From: Glebionis coronaria
Taxonomy: Eukaryota > Streptophyta > Magnoliopsida > Asterales > Asteraceae
Direction of reading: 5' to 3'
NCBI GenBank assembly: GCA_025667525.1
Contig: CM046876.1
Location: 568,413,469 to 568,477,468 of the forward strand
DNA length: 64,000 bases
This document shows, piece by piece, positions 47,421 through 58,749 of the stretch (the stretch's first letter is position 1; each line of letters starts with the position of its first letter). The notes under the pieces were generated by a model that was given only the letters and a program-made list of their open reading frames with translations, was not told where the DNA came from and ran no database searches. The position numbers were made by a program, and so were the translations under genes.

Positions 47421-50400
47421 CTCCCCCATACTAAACCATTCCCGTGCTCTCACGCAATGCTAGAATAAAGTATCTTTGCACCTCCAAAATTCATTTTTTT
47501 CGACTTTTATTGAAACTTAAACTTATTAAACTACTACTACTTGCGTTTTAGATATAATGCATGATTTTCATCGCAAAATGGGACGTTTAGGTTCATAGAA
47601 CAAGAACACGTGTATGCTTCGTTAGAAATAATTACGTCGTCCTCGATTTTCACCCAATTCTATGCCAAGCGTGTAACGAGATCATTGTCATGATAAGTTA
47701 GCAACACAATCATTACTCATGAGTGTTAATTACGTGCTTAGACTCCCTTATTCCTAATTGGTATCTCTTATATTTTATTTTGTCGTAATGATCACGAGGA
47801 TACATCATTGACTTATTTCGATATTTTATTAAGGCCGAAAGTAAAATAGCACGATTTAATCGATAGTTAGCCGAAGGTCACGATCTTTTAAAACGGTTTC
47901 TCGTAATCTCCTTAAGTTCATATCTTGGCATAACTCGTTTCACGATTTGAGACCTTTCTCGGACCGATATTTGGCATGTACTTCGAACTTCAAATCTTGG
48001 AAGACGTTCTTGAAATAATGGTCTTCTCTTCATATATGGAATTTCTTTAAACTAGGAGCACGAGTTCTTCATTTTTCTTCGATCTTTATTTGGTATTTTG
48101 ATATACAACGATCCGCCTCCTTTTCGTACTTGAATATATTTACCCTCATACCTTATTAGGGTCTTTTCGGATAGACTTCTCCAAGATCTTTAGGGGGGTA
48201 TATTGCTTTTCGTCGTGTGTCTCGATCCTTCATATTGATTTTGGAATAATGATACTTCACATCATCTTGGATCTTTAGCAACAAAATGGAGTTCCTCATG
48301 CCTTGTGAGGGCCTTTTTGGAACTTGCCAATCTTCGCATCTCGCTTCAATAAGTTATGCCTTGGCTATCTACTCTATTCGAACACGAGCAACTTTTAAAC
48401 GATCTTGGGCTAGAAGCTAAGTAACCTTTTAAATCGTACGACCTTACTTATTGCATTTATCTAAACAAAAGCGTGGGGAGAATAAGCTAATAATTACTAC
48501 ACATGAGATCTTGAAAGATTACGAGACTTATAAATAACTCTATCATTTCTCGTCCTCATTTCAGAGACTGAGCCTAAAAAGTTAAGGAATCGAAGCTAAG
48601 TGCTCAACACGTACGGTCGAGTAAAAAATTACTCTTATTCTCGCCATCGGAAAATCTACATTCGTGTCTTAAACACTTATGAAAACATGAGAAAATTTTA
48701 AAATTTGGTAATTTTTAGCCTTATTTTGCAACAAAACGATAAACAAAAAGATAAACTTTGGAAAGCATGAAGGTTTGGCAAGGCAAGTATCTATTCACCC
48801 CCCCATACTAAAGTTAATCATTGTCCTTAATGTTTCGAGTCTAAGGGTAAGATACCCCCATACTAGAGACGTAGTCGAATGCTAATCTAGCATGGAAAGA
48901 GTGGAACCATTAAATCTATAGCCGTTTATGAAGTGTGCTAAGAGACCTAAGGTTAGAACAATCAAGGATATATCATATGGATATCGAGAAATTCTTCAAA
49001 GCAAACGATCGAAGCTCGAGTAAAACGAACACGAGAGGCTCTAATCGTGAAGGTGATGATCATCTAAAAACCACATATCACAAACAACCACGAAACAAAG
49101 GTTGGAAGGGCACAAATCCCCTCACGTAAGATACATTAGAAAGCGATAATATGTACATGGATAAGCATGGGAACTTCCCCACGAGGCACCTTGTTTTTGA
49201 TAACCGAGTCAAAAGCTCGACTCGAATCCCCATATATATGATCATTTAGGGATAATCATGGTTCGGTCATTTTTGGCGGGACTTACATGTAATCAAGGCC
49301 CAAAAGCAACCGTGAATAAAGGCAAAGCCTTTATACCAGGATCGAAGATCGTATCCTCACATTTTGTAGAAAATAAAACACGCAAAGTCGGAGGATACGT
49401 CTTGTAAGGAAGAAAACTCCTTACGACGTAGGTAAACTTATCATATCCGAGGGGATGGGTAGGGATACTTTGAAACGAAGGTGAAATAGAAAAAGAATTG
49501 TCAATAATAGGAGTTTCAAAATTTCTCCCCGGATCGAAGGCAAAAGCCTCACTAAAATCCTCATTCTCATCGAGAGGCGGTCCATCGGTGAACCCCTCGA
49601 GAATGGAAACATCACAAGTAGAAAGAGGAGTCTCGACCGTTTGAGACTTCGGGTGGGTGACTAGCAAATCCGACTCATCGAGTTTAAGATCCTTAGAATC
49701 CTCACTCTCGATGTCCTCGAACGTCTCATCAAAGAGAGGATTTACGTCACCAAAAATGAACGCGTCATCAAATTCGAATAAAGGGTTCGAAAATACTTTA
49801 AAATCGGTATTTTGAACGTCCTCGTCGATTGTGACTCGTCATCACTAGCGGATAAATCATCGTCATTGAAAAGAGGGTTCGAAAAAGTCGTTGATTCTCT
49901 CCCCGAAGTGTCAATGGGAGAGACATCATCACAAGAAATCGATTCACACTCACTATTGTGATTTGCATCGTTAAAATCTTCGTGGAAAAATTCACCGAGA
50001 GCAAAATCACTTACCTCATCTTTGGAGAAAACCGTAGGCTCACTTTGGATTGGAATAGGGATTTCGACACTAGGATTAGTGCTAAGATTCGTCTCCCCCA
50101 TACTTAGAGAGGCATCGGTTTCCGTAGTGGGTATAGGAGTGAAAGGCTCTTCATTTGAATATTTTGCCTTAATAGTTTCGACATCGGCGTCGAAAAACGT
50201 ATCAATGTCAGCAAGGCCATCGGTGGACTTCTCACATGATAAATACACAATATCACACGATGTGGGATTAGGAATTAAAGGCTCGTCACGAGACGTTGTA
50301 GCCTTGATGGTTTCAAATTGGTCCTTCGGAGGGATCGGATGCGGGTTCTCAAATGACGTAGAAATAGTAGTAAAGCGTCCCTCCGGAATTAAATTTTGAG

Positions 50401-50912
50401 ACTCTTCAAAAATCGAGGGGTCAACGATTCTCCTTAAAACCTTATCAATTTCTTCTTTTTCAAAATCACTTAACGGAATTTCTTAGTCAAAATTTTTGTG
50501 TATTTTGATTTTGAAAATCTTTGATAATTTCAAATTTATTATAAAAATTAGGTTCCAAAGGTTTAACATTCATTGTTCCAACACGTGGTACGAGTTTTTC
50601 TTGTTGTTTATTTTCGAAACATTTTCAAAAACCTCGTTCGTTGACACCCTCGTTTCCTCATCTTCGATGCTCTTTTCAACCTCTTCAACAATTGGGTTAT
50701 TATTTCTTTCCATAATTAGTTGAAAGAGCGTCTCAAGCCGTTCACAGATATGATTAGAACTTTCGTCGATGCGACTACAACACTCGTCGACGCGGCTAAA
50801 ACCGAGATCATCATCGAAAACATGTTATGGAGATGATTGGTCAAAATCGGAATTGTAACATGGATTAGGCTCATGGGAATTTTTAGGATCGAGATTGTAT
50901 GGTGGGGCCTCA
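47421..50912 (-). mobile_element. Second, truncated internal region of the element 1 array
   Basis: Collinear with 38200-41695: polypurine tract (complement 47421-47432), noncoding 3' region, then the acidic ORF (degenerate, frames 50248-49742 and 49667-49293). It stops within the ORF at the sequence GGGGCCTCAAAATT, so the Cys-rich start, 5' leader and primer site are deleted. The ORF copy has extra frame breaks (for example near 49832). Confidence 0.85.
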
Positions 50913-50985
50913 AAATTTTAATGATATTTTAAGCGTTTTAAACCCGATTTGGATGATGAGACTATGTATAATTGCAGTCTCATCA
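50913..50985 (-). mobile_element. Remnant of the third LTR of the element 1 array
   Basis: About 73 bp matching the last bases of the LTRs (for example 38127-38199), ending CATCA exactly at the target duplication. It is fused to internal sequence through a shared ATT, indicating deletion by microhomology or illegitimate recombination. Confidence 0.85.
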
Positions 50986-50990
50986 AGTAT
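50986..50990 (+). repeat. Target-site duplication, right copy (AGTAT)
   Basis: Partner of 33697-33701. Viral sequence resumes here (CATCCATGAAG). Confidence 0.9.
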
Positions 50991-52752
50991 CATCCATGAA
51001 GTTTGTTTCAAAATCCAAGAGCTTCACCGAGAACTTATCCAAATCATCAAAACATCACCCGTAACCCAATCTTCCTCTTCCGTCTCTCAAAAGGAAGCAA
51101 AAATGAAGAACTTAAAAATCCAACTCCAAGATCTGGAACGACAACATAAGAAAAAAATAATTTCAACCCTTGTTGATGATCCTTGGAGATTGCCATCCGC
51201 CCCTTTTGTAGGAATATCGTTTGAACCTCAACCACTACCACAATCCCACAACCAAACATCGTCACCTTCACAAAACATGTGGGCATCAGAACAAAGAAAG
51301 TTAAAAGCCTCCACCAGCAAAATCCAAACTCCTCGACAAGAATCCAACCCTACAACCCATTCTAAAGTTCATGATGTCCTTCCAATTGAGCGTATAAACC
51401 CTGTCTCAACTTTCCTACAGTCCCTCACACAAACCGAAAGACCTCAGGGCTCCCGTCCCGTAGCTCCAGTCATCCACTCCTGACGTGAGGCTGAAGATGT
51501 GGATATTGTTGATGGATTTGAACACTTGTTCATGATAGAACCAGAATATGCATAATCAACAGTTCAGTTTGATCTAGACGACTACGTAGAAAACCAAACA
51601 CCACAAATAAGTTCCACGGATTTTCCACAGTCTGACATAAAGCAGTATTTACATTCGATGACCTTCCACCATCAAAATAGTGTGAAAGAAGTATAGAGAT
51701 GCTAACATGGTGTTCGTCAGAACTTCAATATTACACCATTGACATATTCATCAAGCGGTTTCTTACTCGGATCCAAGGGCGCCACGAGATTGGTACCTCA
51801 GTCTTGGAGAATATCGCCGACTACAGTTGCAGTAGTCAGCATCCCTAGAAGCTTTTATAGGCTCCATATACTCTGAGTTCATTGGCAACCCCTATGAACA
51901 CACTACCCATGCCAGAGAAGAATTTCTCAAGATGAAATGTTGCTCCTTCCAAAAGAAAGATTTAGAAAAACATTATGACCGTATGTCTCAACGTTTTTAT
52001 TGTTTAAATAGAGTCGACGATGTCAATTTAAAGCAAGTTTTCCTAAACTCTTTTCCAGAATCCCTTGCTAATGAAGCATATCGGGCATTAGAAGCAATAA
52101 ATGTCACAATAGCTCAATCATCTCTTGGCGAACTATACCAGTTGATCATGAATGCTTTAGTCAAGCTTTGCAACCAGAAAAAGTTTCTTACCGAATTCGA
52201 AAGTACAGGAAAACGCCTTGGGTTAGCCTGTGATGAAAAGTACCTGAAAATTAAGTGCAAAGACAAGTCATCATGTGAGTGTACCCATACAAAAAAGAAA
52301 TGCCATTCCAAACGTTATTCAAGTTTTTCAAGAAAGCCCCGATTCTCTCAACAAAGAAGCAAGAAGTGGAAATTCATCAAGAAGAAGAAGCAACACGACA
52401 AGACTTCAGATAGGTGTTTCATATGCCAAAAGAAAGGTCATTTTGCAAGAAACTGTCCAGACAAGAAAAAATCCCAAGCGCTTTTACAAGCCTTGAACTA
52501 GGTTGAACCAGTCGATCTCTCTAATCTAGAGTCACTATACTCTTTGGATGATGAACCGAGATATTTAGTCTTATGCACTATCGCCTATTCAGATTTCTCA
52601 TCTGATGACGACTCTGACTTAGATTCTCTAGAGTCACTATACTATTCAAATTTCTAATCTAGAGTCACTATACTCTTTGGATGATGAACCGGGATATTCA
52701 GTCTTACGCACTATCGCCTATTCAGATTTCTCATCTGATGACGACTCTGACT
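50991..52752 (+). pseudogene. Endogenous pararetrovirus plus copy, continued: coat protein and zinc knuckle (broken)
   Basis: Continuation of the polyprotein region interrupted at 33701. It holds a coiled-coil-like part (to 51483, stop), a coat-protein part with shifts (51490-51930), then an open frame 51932-52501 ending in the zinc knuckle CFICQKKGHFARNC (52414-52455) and a stop. Protease, RT and later parts are missing. A 133-bp tandem duplication occupies the end (52521-52752). The break at 52752/52753 joins it to an inverted RNase H/RT piece. Confidence 0.8.
52521..52752 (+). repeat. 133-bp tandem duplication in the viral acidic linker
   Basis: CTAATCTAGAGTCACTATAC begins at 52521 and again at 52654, and the units match through GACGACTCTGACT. 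A third partial copy of TCTAGAGTCACTATACT is at 52627. The duplicated part encodes an acidic Ser/Asp-rich linker downstream of the zinc knuckle. The minus copy near 29.6 kb has it once. Confidence 0.75.
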
Positions 52753-53538
52753 AGGAGTAGGGGCGGAGGAGGATGTTGTATCACTTTGGGAAGTGACTGA
52801 AAGAACCATTGAAAGAAAGTTAGGAGTATGTGTTTGGACTTGGCTTACTTTCTTTGGGGTTTTTTCTTCTGATTAATAGGCAGTTGGATCTGTTCCTTTG
52901 ATGTGTTTTACTGTGAACTTCCACTATGAGAACCAATTTGCCCATCTCAAAAGTTGTGCGTGAGGGAGCATCTTCCGTTTGAATTGTAGCATACGTGGAA
53001 ATGAGGACATGTCCATTTCAACGTGAAATTCGTGTTCGATTAGATGGAATTGGAATCTCTCAATGCCTCGTTTGACTGCAAGAATCTCTTTGAATGTAGA
53101 GTGATAGTGTTGTCAGAGGGTTTAAACGTGCCGCTCTTATAGCCACATACATGTCTCTTATTATTACTATCTTAGACAAGTAGGACAGCTCCCCAACACT
53201 CATCACTAGCATCTGTCTGCAAAATTCTTCTTTCATTCATGATGGGAATCTTCAGTGGGGGCATCTTTTTAGCTAGCAACTTGATAGCTTTTACTGCTTC
53301 TGTTTGTCGTGATGTCCACTGTGGGGGATTCTTTTTTAACATGGAGAACAACAAGGCAGTGTGATTTGATAGCTTGGGTAGGAAATCAGACATGTAGTTG
53401 ACTAACCCGAGGAACTATTGAATCATTTTTTATGAAGGTAATTCATCCGGAAACTTCAGTAACTCTTGAGCGACATGCGGTTGAGGCTGGTACTTACCGT
53501 CTGTGATCTCCATGCCAAGAAAGTGAATATTGGTTACA
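52753..53538 (-). pseudogene. Endogenous pararetrovirus: inverted RT-end/RNase H fragment
   Basis: Collinear with about 27570-28357 and in the same (minus) orientation. The frame 53393-53172 keeps the RNase H motif TDASDECWGAVLL after a basic KKMPPLKIP segment. Other parts have stops. The fragment is cut at 53538 by the LTR of element B. Confidence 0.8.
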
Positions 53539-55308
53539 TGATAGGTGTGTAAACACCCATCCTTTTTACCACTCAATTACAATAATAACCGAGCCAAAAC
53601 GTGTGTTTTGTGTCTTTTATGTCGGAATTATGCGTGGTTTGTGTTTTTGTTGTGATTTAGGACGAAATTGTGAAAAGTGGAGAAAACACGGCATTCACGG
53701 GCTTTTATTGAATAAAAAGATGAAAGACGAAGTCAAGAAGTCAAGAGTGCAAAAAGAACGGAAGTCCAAGACCAGTTCTGAAGATTTATCGAAGAAAAAG
53801 TCAAAAGACGGAAGTTTACTTAAAGCCGAAGAACTCAAGTCTAATTTATTGAAGAATTAAAAGACGAGTTCAAAGAAATCTCGAGCCAAAAGTCATTAAA
53901 GTCCAAGATTAAAGAAGATTAAAAGGCTTAAGGACTAATGGTGCAATTAACAAGAGATTAAGAAGAGGAGGATTAAGCATGCAATTAAGGAGAAAGGAAA
54001 GAGGGGAGGAAGCTTCCTAAGCACTCCTTAACCTCCCCTATATATAGATTAGATGAGATTAGCATTTTTCTTTGTTGGCTAATAGTGACAATTAGTTCTT
54101 CCACTTTTAATTACCTTGTCATTTATTTATTTGTCAAATTTAAATACTTGTCTTGCACCTTAATCACCATTTAATTTCAAGTAAGTGTTCTTTTAATTCT
54201 TGTTAATCTTTATCTTTATTGTTTGATCTCATTCTTCCTTTCTTTAATCCTTGATCTTTGTTTTTATTGTTCATGTTCATGTTTATGTTCTTGAGTTTTT
54301 GTCAAATTTATTAAGTGGGTTTTGCTTATCTTGATCTTTATAATTAGTTTTGTTGTTTTGGATTGTTTGATTATCATTAATAGATGTTTATTTGTTAGTT
54401 TGATTTAATCTTGTGGTTGATTTTGCCTAGATTTGATTAGATTCGAGTTATTTCTTGTTCCTTGTTCTTCGTGTGTTGTTACTGTATTCCCAAGAAACTT
54501 ACTGATCTTCCCAGACATTCCGAATCAAGGTCTTGACCAAGGAACTCCATCCGGAATATTGGATATTCCGGATAGAGAAGGTATTCCGAATAGCCACATC
54601 ATTCCGAATAGGCAAGTATTCCGAATAGGGCAAGGTATTCCGAATAGCCACATCATTCCGAACAGGGCTAACATTCCGAATAGAGAAGGTATTCCGAATA
54701 GGGTAGATTATTCTGAATAGCCACATCATTCCGAATAGGCCAGGTATTCCGAATAGGGAATTTATTCCGAATAGGGCAACATTCCGAATAGCAAGATTAC
54801 TCCGAATAGAGAGGATTATTCTGGATAGGTGACATATTCCGAGTAAGCCATTTATTCCGAATAAGGGTATTATTCCGGATAAGCTGATTTTCAGGTTCTT
54901 TAATTTCAGTTTTTAATTTTCTGCTTTTTAATTTCGAGCTTTATTTTTCCCGTCTTTTTCCTTAGTCGCACTTTAAGTTTATTTGCCTTAGATTTATTTT
55001 AGCCTTGCCTTAGTTTAAGTTTTAGTTTAGTTGCATTTTAAGTTTGCCTTAGATAGATTTAAGTTTGCGTTATTTACTTTTAGTGCCCTTTAATTTTAGT
55101 CACGCTTTTAAATACTTGCACCATTTACTTTAAATTAAACTTAGATTTAAATTACTTGCCCATTTACTTTTATGTTTTGCACTTTTTAATACTACAACGA
55201 CACAACTTTTGTTCCACAAAAGACAGCTGAGTCGCACATAGAACCTAGATCAATTCGATTAGACACACATCAATGAATCTTTTTAATTAGGCAAAAACCT
55301 AGTTATCA
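53539..55308 (+). mobile_element. 5' LTR of element B, 1770 bp
   Basis: Begins TGATAGGTGTG and ends GTTATCA (terminal TGATA/TATCA), followed after two bases by a tRNA-Asp-type primer site. It contains a TATA box TATATATAG (54039-54047) and, about 500 bp downstream, an array of ATTCCGAATAG motifs (54549-54885). Nearly identical to the 3' LTR portion at 60786-61722, pointing to a recent insertion. Homologous LTRs are at 1201-3006 and 61723-63457. Confidence 0.9.
54549..54885 (+). repeat. ATTCCGAATAG motif array in LTR B
   Basis: About 18 copies of ATTCCGAATA or close variants at irregular 15-25 bp spacing, with short phrases such as CCACATC between them repeated as well. The array lies in the transcribed part of the LTR. 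A short frame through its first part (54433-54720) reads as Ile-Pro-Asn-Arg/Ser repeats. Translation is unlikely but not excluded. Confidence 0.85.
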
Positions 55309-55310
55309 AA

Positions 55311-55325
55311 TGGCGCCGCTGCCGG
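55311..55325 (+). other. Primer-binding site of element B (tRNA-Asp type)
   Basis: TGGCGCCGCTGCCGG two bases after the LTR end. It matches the Athila-type tRNA-Asp site at all but one position over these 15 bases. Confidence 0.85.
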
Positions 55326-55557
55326 CTCTTTTCGTAAAGATTAACAGTTTTCTGTGAGAGACGCGTTGCTTTTTGGGATCCGTTCATTCGTGAGCGTTAT
55401 TTTTCTTGCATAAAAATTTTCAAAACACCATAAAAATTAAAAATTGATAAAAATCCATAAAAATAAAAAATTTCAAAAATCCAAAAAGATTTTATTTTTA
55501 TTGTGTATATATATTGTCTTTGTGTTTGGTTTCTTTTTCTTTTGCATTTTCAGGTGT

Positions 55558-58500
55558 ATGCGTACTAGATCTTCTAATTATCAAGAGCCCGAGACTCGAG
55601 AAGATTTAAGTATTTCAGGTGTTAACAACAACAATAATCCACCGCACCTTAACAATAACAACAACAATGTTCTTCCACAGCCTGATCTTCGGACAATGGA
55701 GGAGCTTTGTCAACCTACCATGTTTGGACGAGGAGGACCGATTGCGCCGATGCAAATCAACACTCCTGAGTTTTCGTTGAAGCACCACATGATTCAGCAA
55801 GTGCAAACTAACCCATTTCGTGGATTGCCTGATGATGATGCCAACAAACACCTCTACAAGTTCATTACAATCACCCAAAGCATGAAGTTGCCCGGTGCCA
55901 CAATGGATGTTCTTCGCCTCCAACTCTTTCCACATACTTTATCACATCATGCCGAGAAATGGTTTGATCGTCTCCCGAAGAATTCTATTCATACTTGGGA
56001 TGACATGACTCAACGCTTTTTATCGCGCTACTTTCCACCATCCATGGTCACGAGCCCTCGCAATCAAATCAGCGGTTTCATGCAAGATCCCGATGAATCT
56101 CTTTTTGATGATTGTGAAAGATATAATGTCTTGATTGATCGTTGTCCAACCCACAACATGCTTCCCGTCACATTGATTGATACTTTCTACAACGGTTTGA
56201 CTTTTTGAGATCGTGATACGATTAATGCAGCCGCCGGTGGCACATTTATGAAAAGGAGATACGAGGAGTGTAGAGAGCTTATTGAGAACATAACTACTCA
56301 CCACAAAAACTGGGATTCCTCCGCTTCTTCAAGGAACAACCCGAGAGTCAATGTTTCTTCTACTTCAGCAAGCCCTGATATGACCGAACTCACCCGCATG
56401 ATGACTGAAATGAGCAAAAGTATCTTGCTTCTCGCTTCAAACCAACAACAACAAGTGAAAGCGGTTGCTAATCCTTGTGAAACATGCGGTGGTCCACACT
56501 CATACACCGATTGTCCTTCTACTCAAGGAAATCCGGAAAATGTGTATGCAGCTTATGGTAATTATTCACCGGAAAATTACCAAGCTCGACCACAAGGGGA
56601 TAGAAATTTGCTGAGTTACCGGTCCAACAACTACCTTTCACCCGGTTTTTCTCCTCAAAACCAAAACCCCGCCAACAACTACAATAGAAGCAACCAAATC
56701 CCACCAAGAGCTTCTAATCCTTATCACCCACCCGCCCAACAAACCCCACCCATTAACCCCGATGTTGAAGCCATCATGAGAACCCAAGGTGAGCAAATCA
56801 AGAATCTACAGAGCCAAATTATCAATCTTAAAGGAGATATCACCAAGCAAGGAAATGAGATTAGATCCGAGCTTCGAGATAATATTCAATCCTCCTTCAG
56901 CAATCAAACAAATGATTTGAAGAATATGCTTGCTAGTTTCTTTCCCGCCGCTCAACCTTCCACTTCGAGTTCTCTACCTTCAAACACCGTCACCAATCCG
57001 CGAGCAAATGTGAGTGCTATTACTACCCGTAGTGGAATTACCATTGTCGATCTACCTATCCCACCCCCATCATCTACACCTCCTCCACCACCATTTATCC
57101 CTACTCCTCCTACACCTAGTATTAGTGCACCATTACCGTCTCCGCCTCGTCATGACGATGTACCTAGGAAGGACCCTTCAACATCTCAACCTTTACCTAC
57201 TACACCTGCACCTTCACCACCCAAACCTAATATCCCTTATCCCTCTCGTTTAGGCAAGACCAAAATGCTAACCAAGGATGACTCTCAAGTGTCGAGCTAT
57301 GTGAAGATGATCTCTCAAATGAACTTCAACATTAGCTTTCTCGAAGCACTTGTCCATATGTCGAAGTTTGTTAAAGCATTTAAGGAATTGCTTAACAAGA
57401 AGGAGAAGCTGATTGAGCTCGCCAACACACGCTTAAATGAAAACTGCTCTGCATTTATTCTTAAAGAACTTCCGGAAAAGCTTGGAGATCCCGGTCGTTT
57501 TGTGTTGCCTTTCATTTTCAACAAAACTGAAGAATTTACTGCCCTAGCTGATCTTGGGGCCAGTATTAATCTTATGCCTTTGAGTGTTTGGAAAACACTA
57601 TCACTGCCCGACCTTACTCCAACAAAGATGACTCTTGAACTTGAAAATCGCACTCTCGCTTACCCCGTTGGTATTGCCGAAGACGTGTTCATAAAAGTTA
57701 GCACATTTACTTTCCCGGTCGATTTTGTCGTTGTTGATTATGAAATGGACCCTCGTATTCCTCTAATACTTGGTCGGCCAATCTTGAGAACCGGACGAGC
57801 TCTAGTTGATGTTGCCGAAGGTGAGTTAATCTTAAGAGTCGGGAATGATTCACAAGTTTTCAAAAAGGGGAAGCTTACAAGCAAATCCTATGGAACAGAA
57901 TCCGTGAATATGATTAATGTGCTCGATGATTTTGTCGTCTACAACAATCCTCTATTCAATTCTTTCATTGATAATCCACTTTTTCAAGATGATGTGGATG
58001 ATTCTCTCTCCAATTTGGAACCTTCACCCATTTATGATTCTCCACCGATCTTTGATGCTTATGATGATGATGATTCTAGCTTAGATTCGGATGATTTTGA
58101 TGATTGTACTTCCGAGTATCCCGACCTGCCCACATATGATGATTTTGATGAGGCTGATACTCTTTCGAGCGATTCTTCACATGATGAAGATCCTCCGCCA
58201 TCACTCGATCCTACTTTGGACGATTACTCATTTGAGGAAGATTTCTCTACGTATCTCAACACATACTTCCCTCATGAGAGTGATGCTCCTCCTTTTGACT
58301 TTGAAGGTTATCGTCTTGATCCTACTTTGGATTTGAAGAACATTCTTTCAAAGGAGAAGAAACCGGTCGACACCAATATCCGCAGCACATATGATTTAAC
58401 ACCTCTTTGTCCCCCTTCTGAGGACGAGGTTGTGCTTCTTCGCGGATCTTCTTCCCATTCTGCTGAGCCTGAGTGCTATTTTCCCTTAAAGGAAAAGGTG

Positions 58501-58749
58501 TTCGACCCCGGTATCGATATTCTGCAGCCATCTCAGTATCCACCTGATGAAATAAAAGGAAATATCTTTGGAACTCATGGAAATCTGCTTGCACCACTTC
58601 ACCCTTGCTTCCACCGTCCTCCGTCTTTGATTAAGGGAACCTTGCCTATTCTTCTTTGGCTTGCCTTGTTCGCCTTAAGCTTGTGCTATTTGATGGATAA
58701 AAACTATGTCTTTGATCCCGGTGGATATGTTTCATGCTTCTTCCTATGA
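55558..58749 (+). pseudogene. Element B gag-protease ORF with one nonsense codon
   Basis: Starts at ATG 55558 (MRTRSSNYQEPETRED). A retrotransposon gag domain follows (W-F-D-R-L-P ... M-T-Q-R-F-L-S-R-Y-F-P-P). It continues in the same frame past a TGA at 56206-56208, then has a zinc knuckle C-X2-C-X3-H-X4-C (56476-56514), Pro-rich linkers, and an aspartic protease with A-D-L-G-A-S-I-N (about 57547-57570) and L-I-L-G-R-P. The last 250 residues are acidic with VFDPGID and a short hydrophobic end. RT, RNase H and integrase are absent, so movement would need enzymes in trans. The TGA precedes GATCG and probably arose from CGA by C-to-T change. The gag would form virus-like particles in the cytoplasm. 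Confidence 0.85.

Noticed and set aside
57014..57253. Leu/His-rich plus-strand frame
   Set aside because: Out-of-frame shadow of the Pro-rich linker of the gag-protease ORF.
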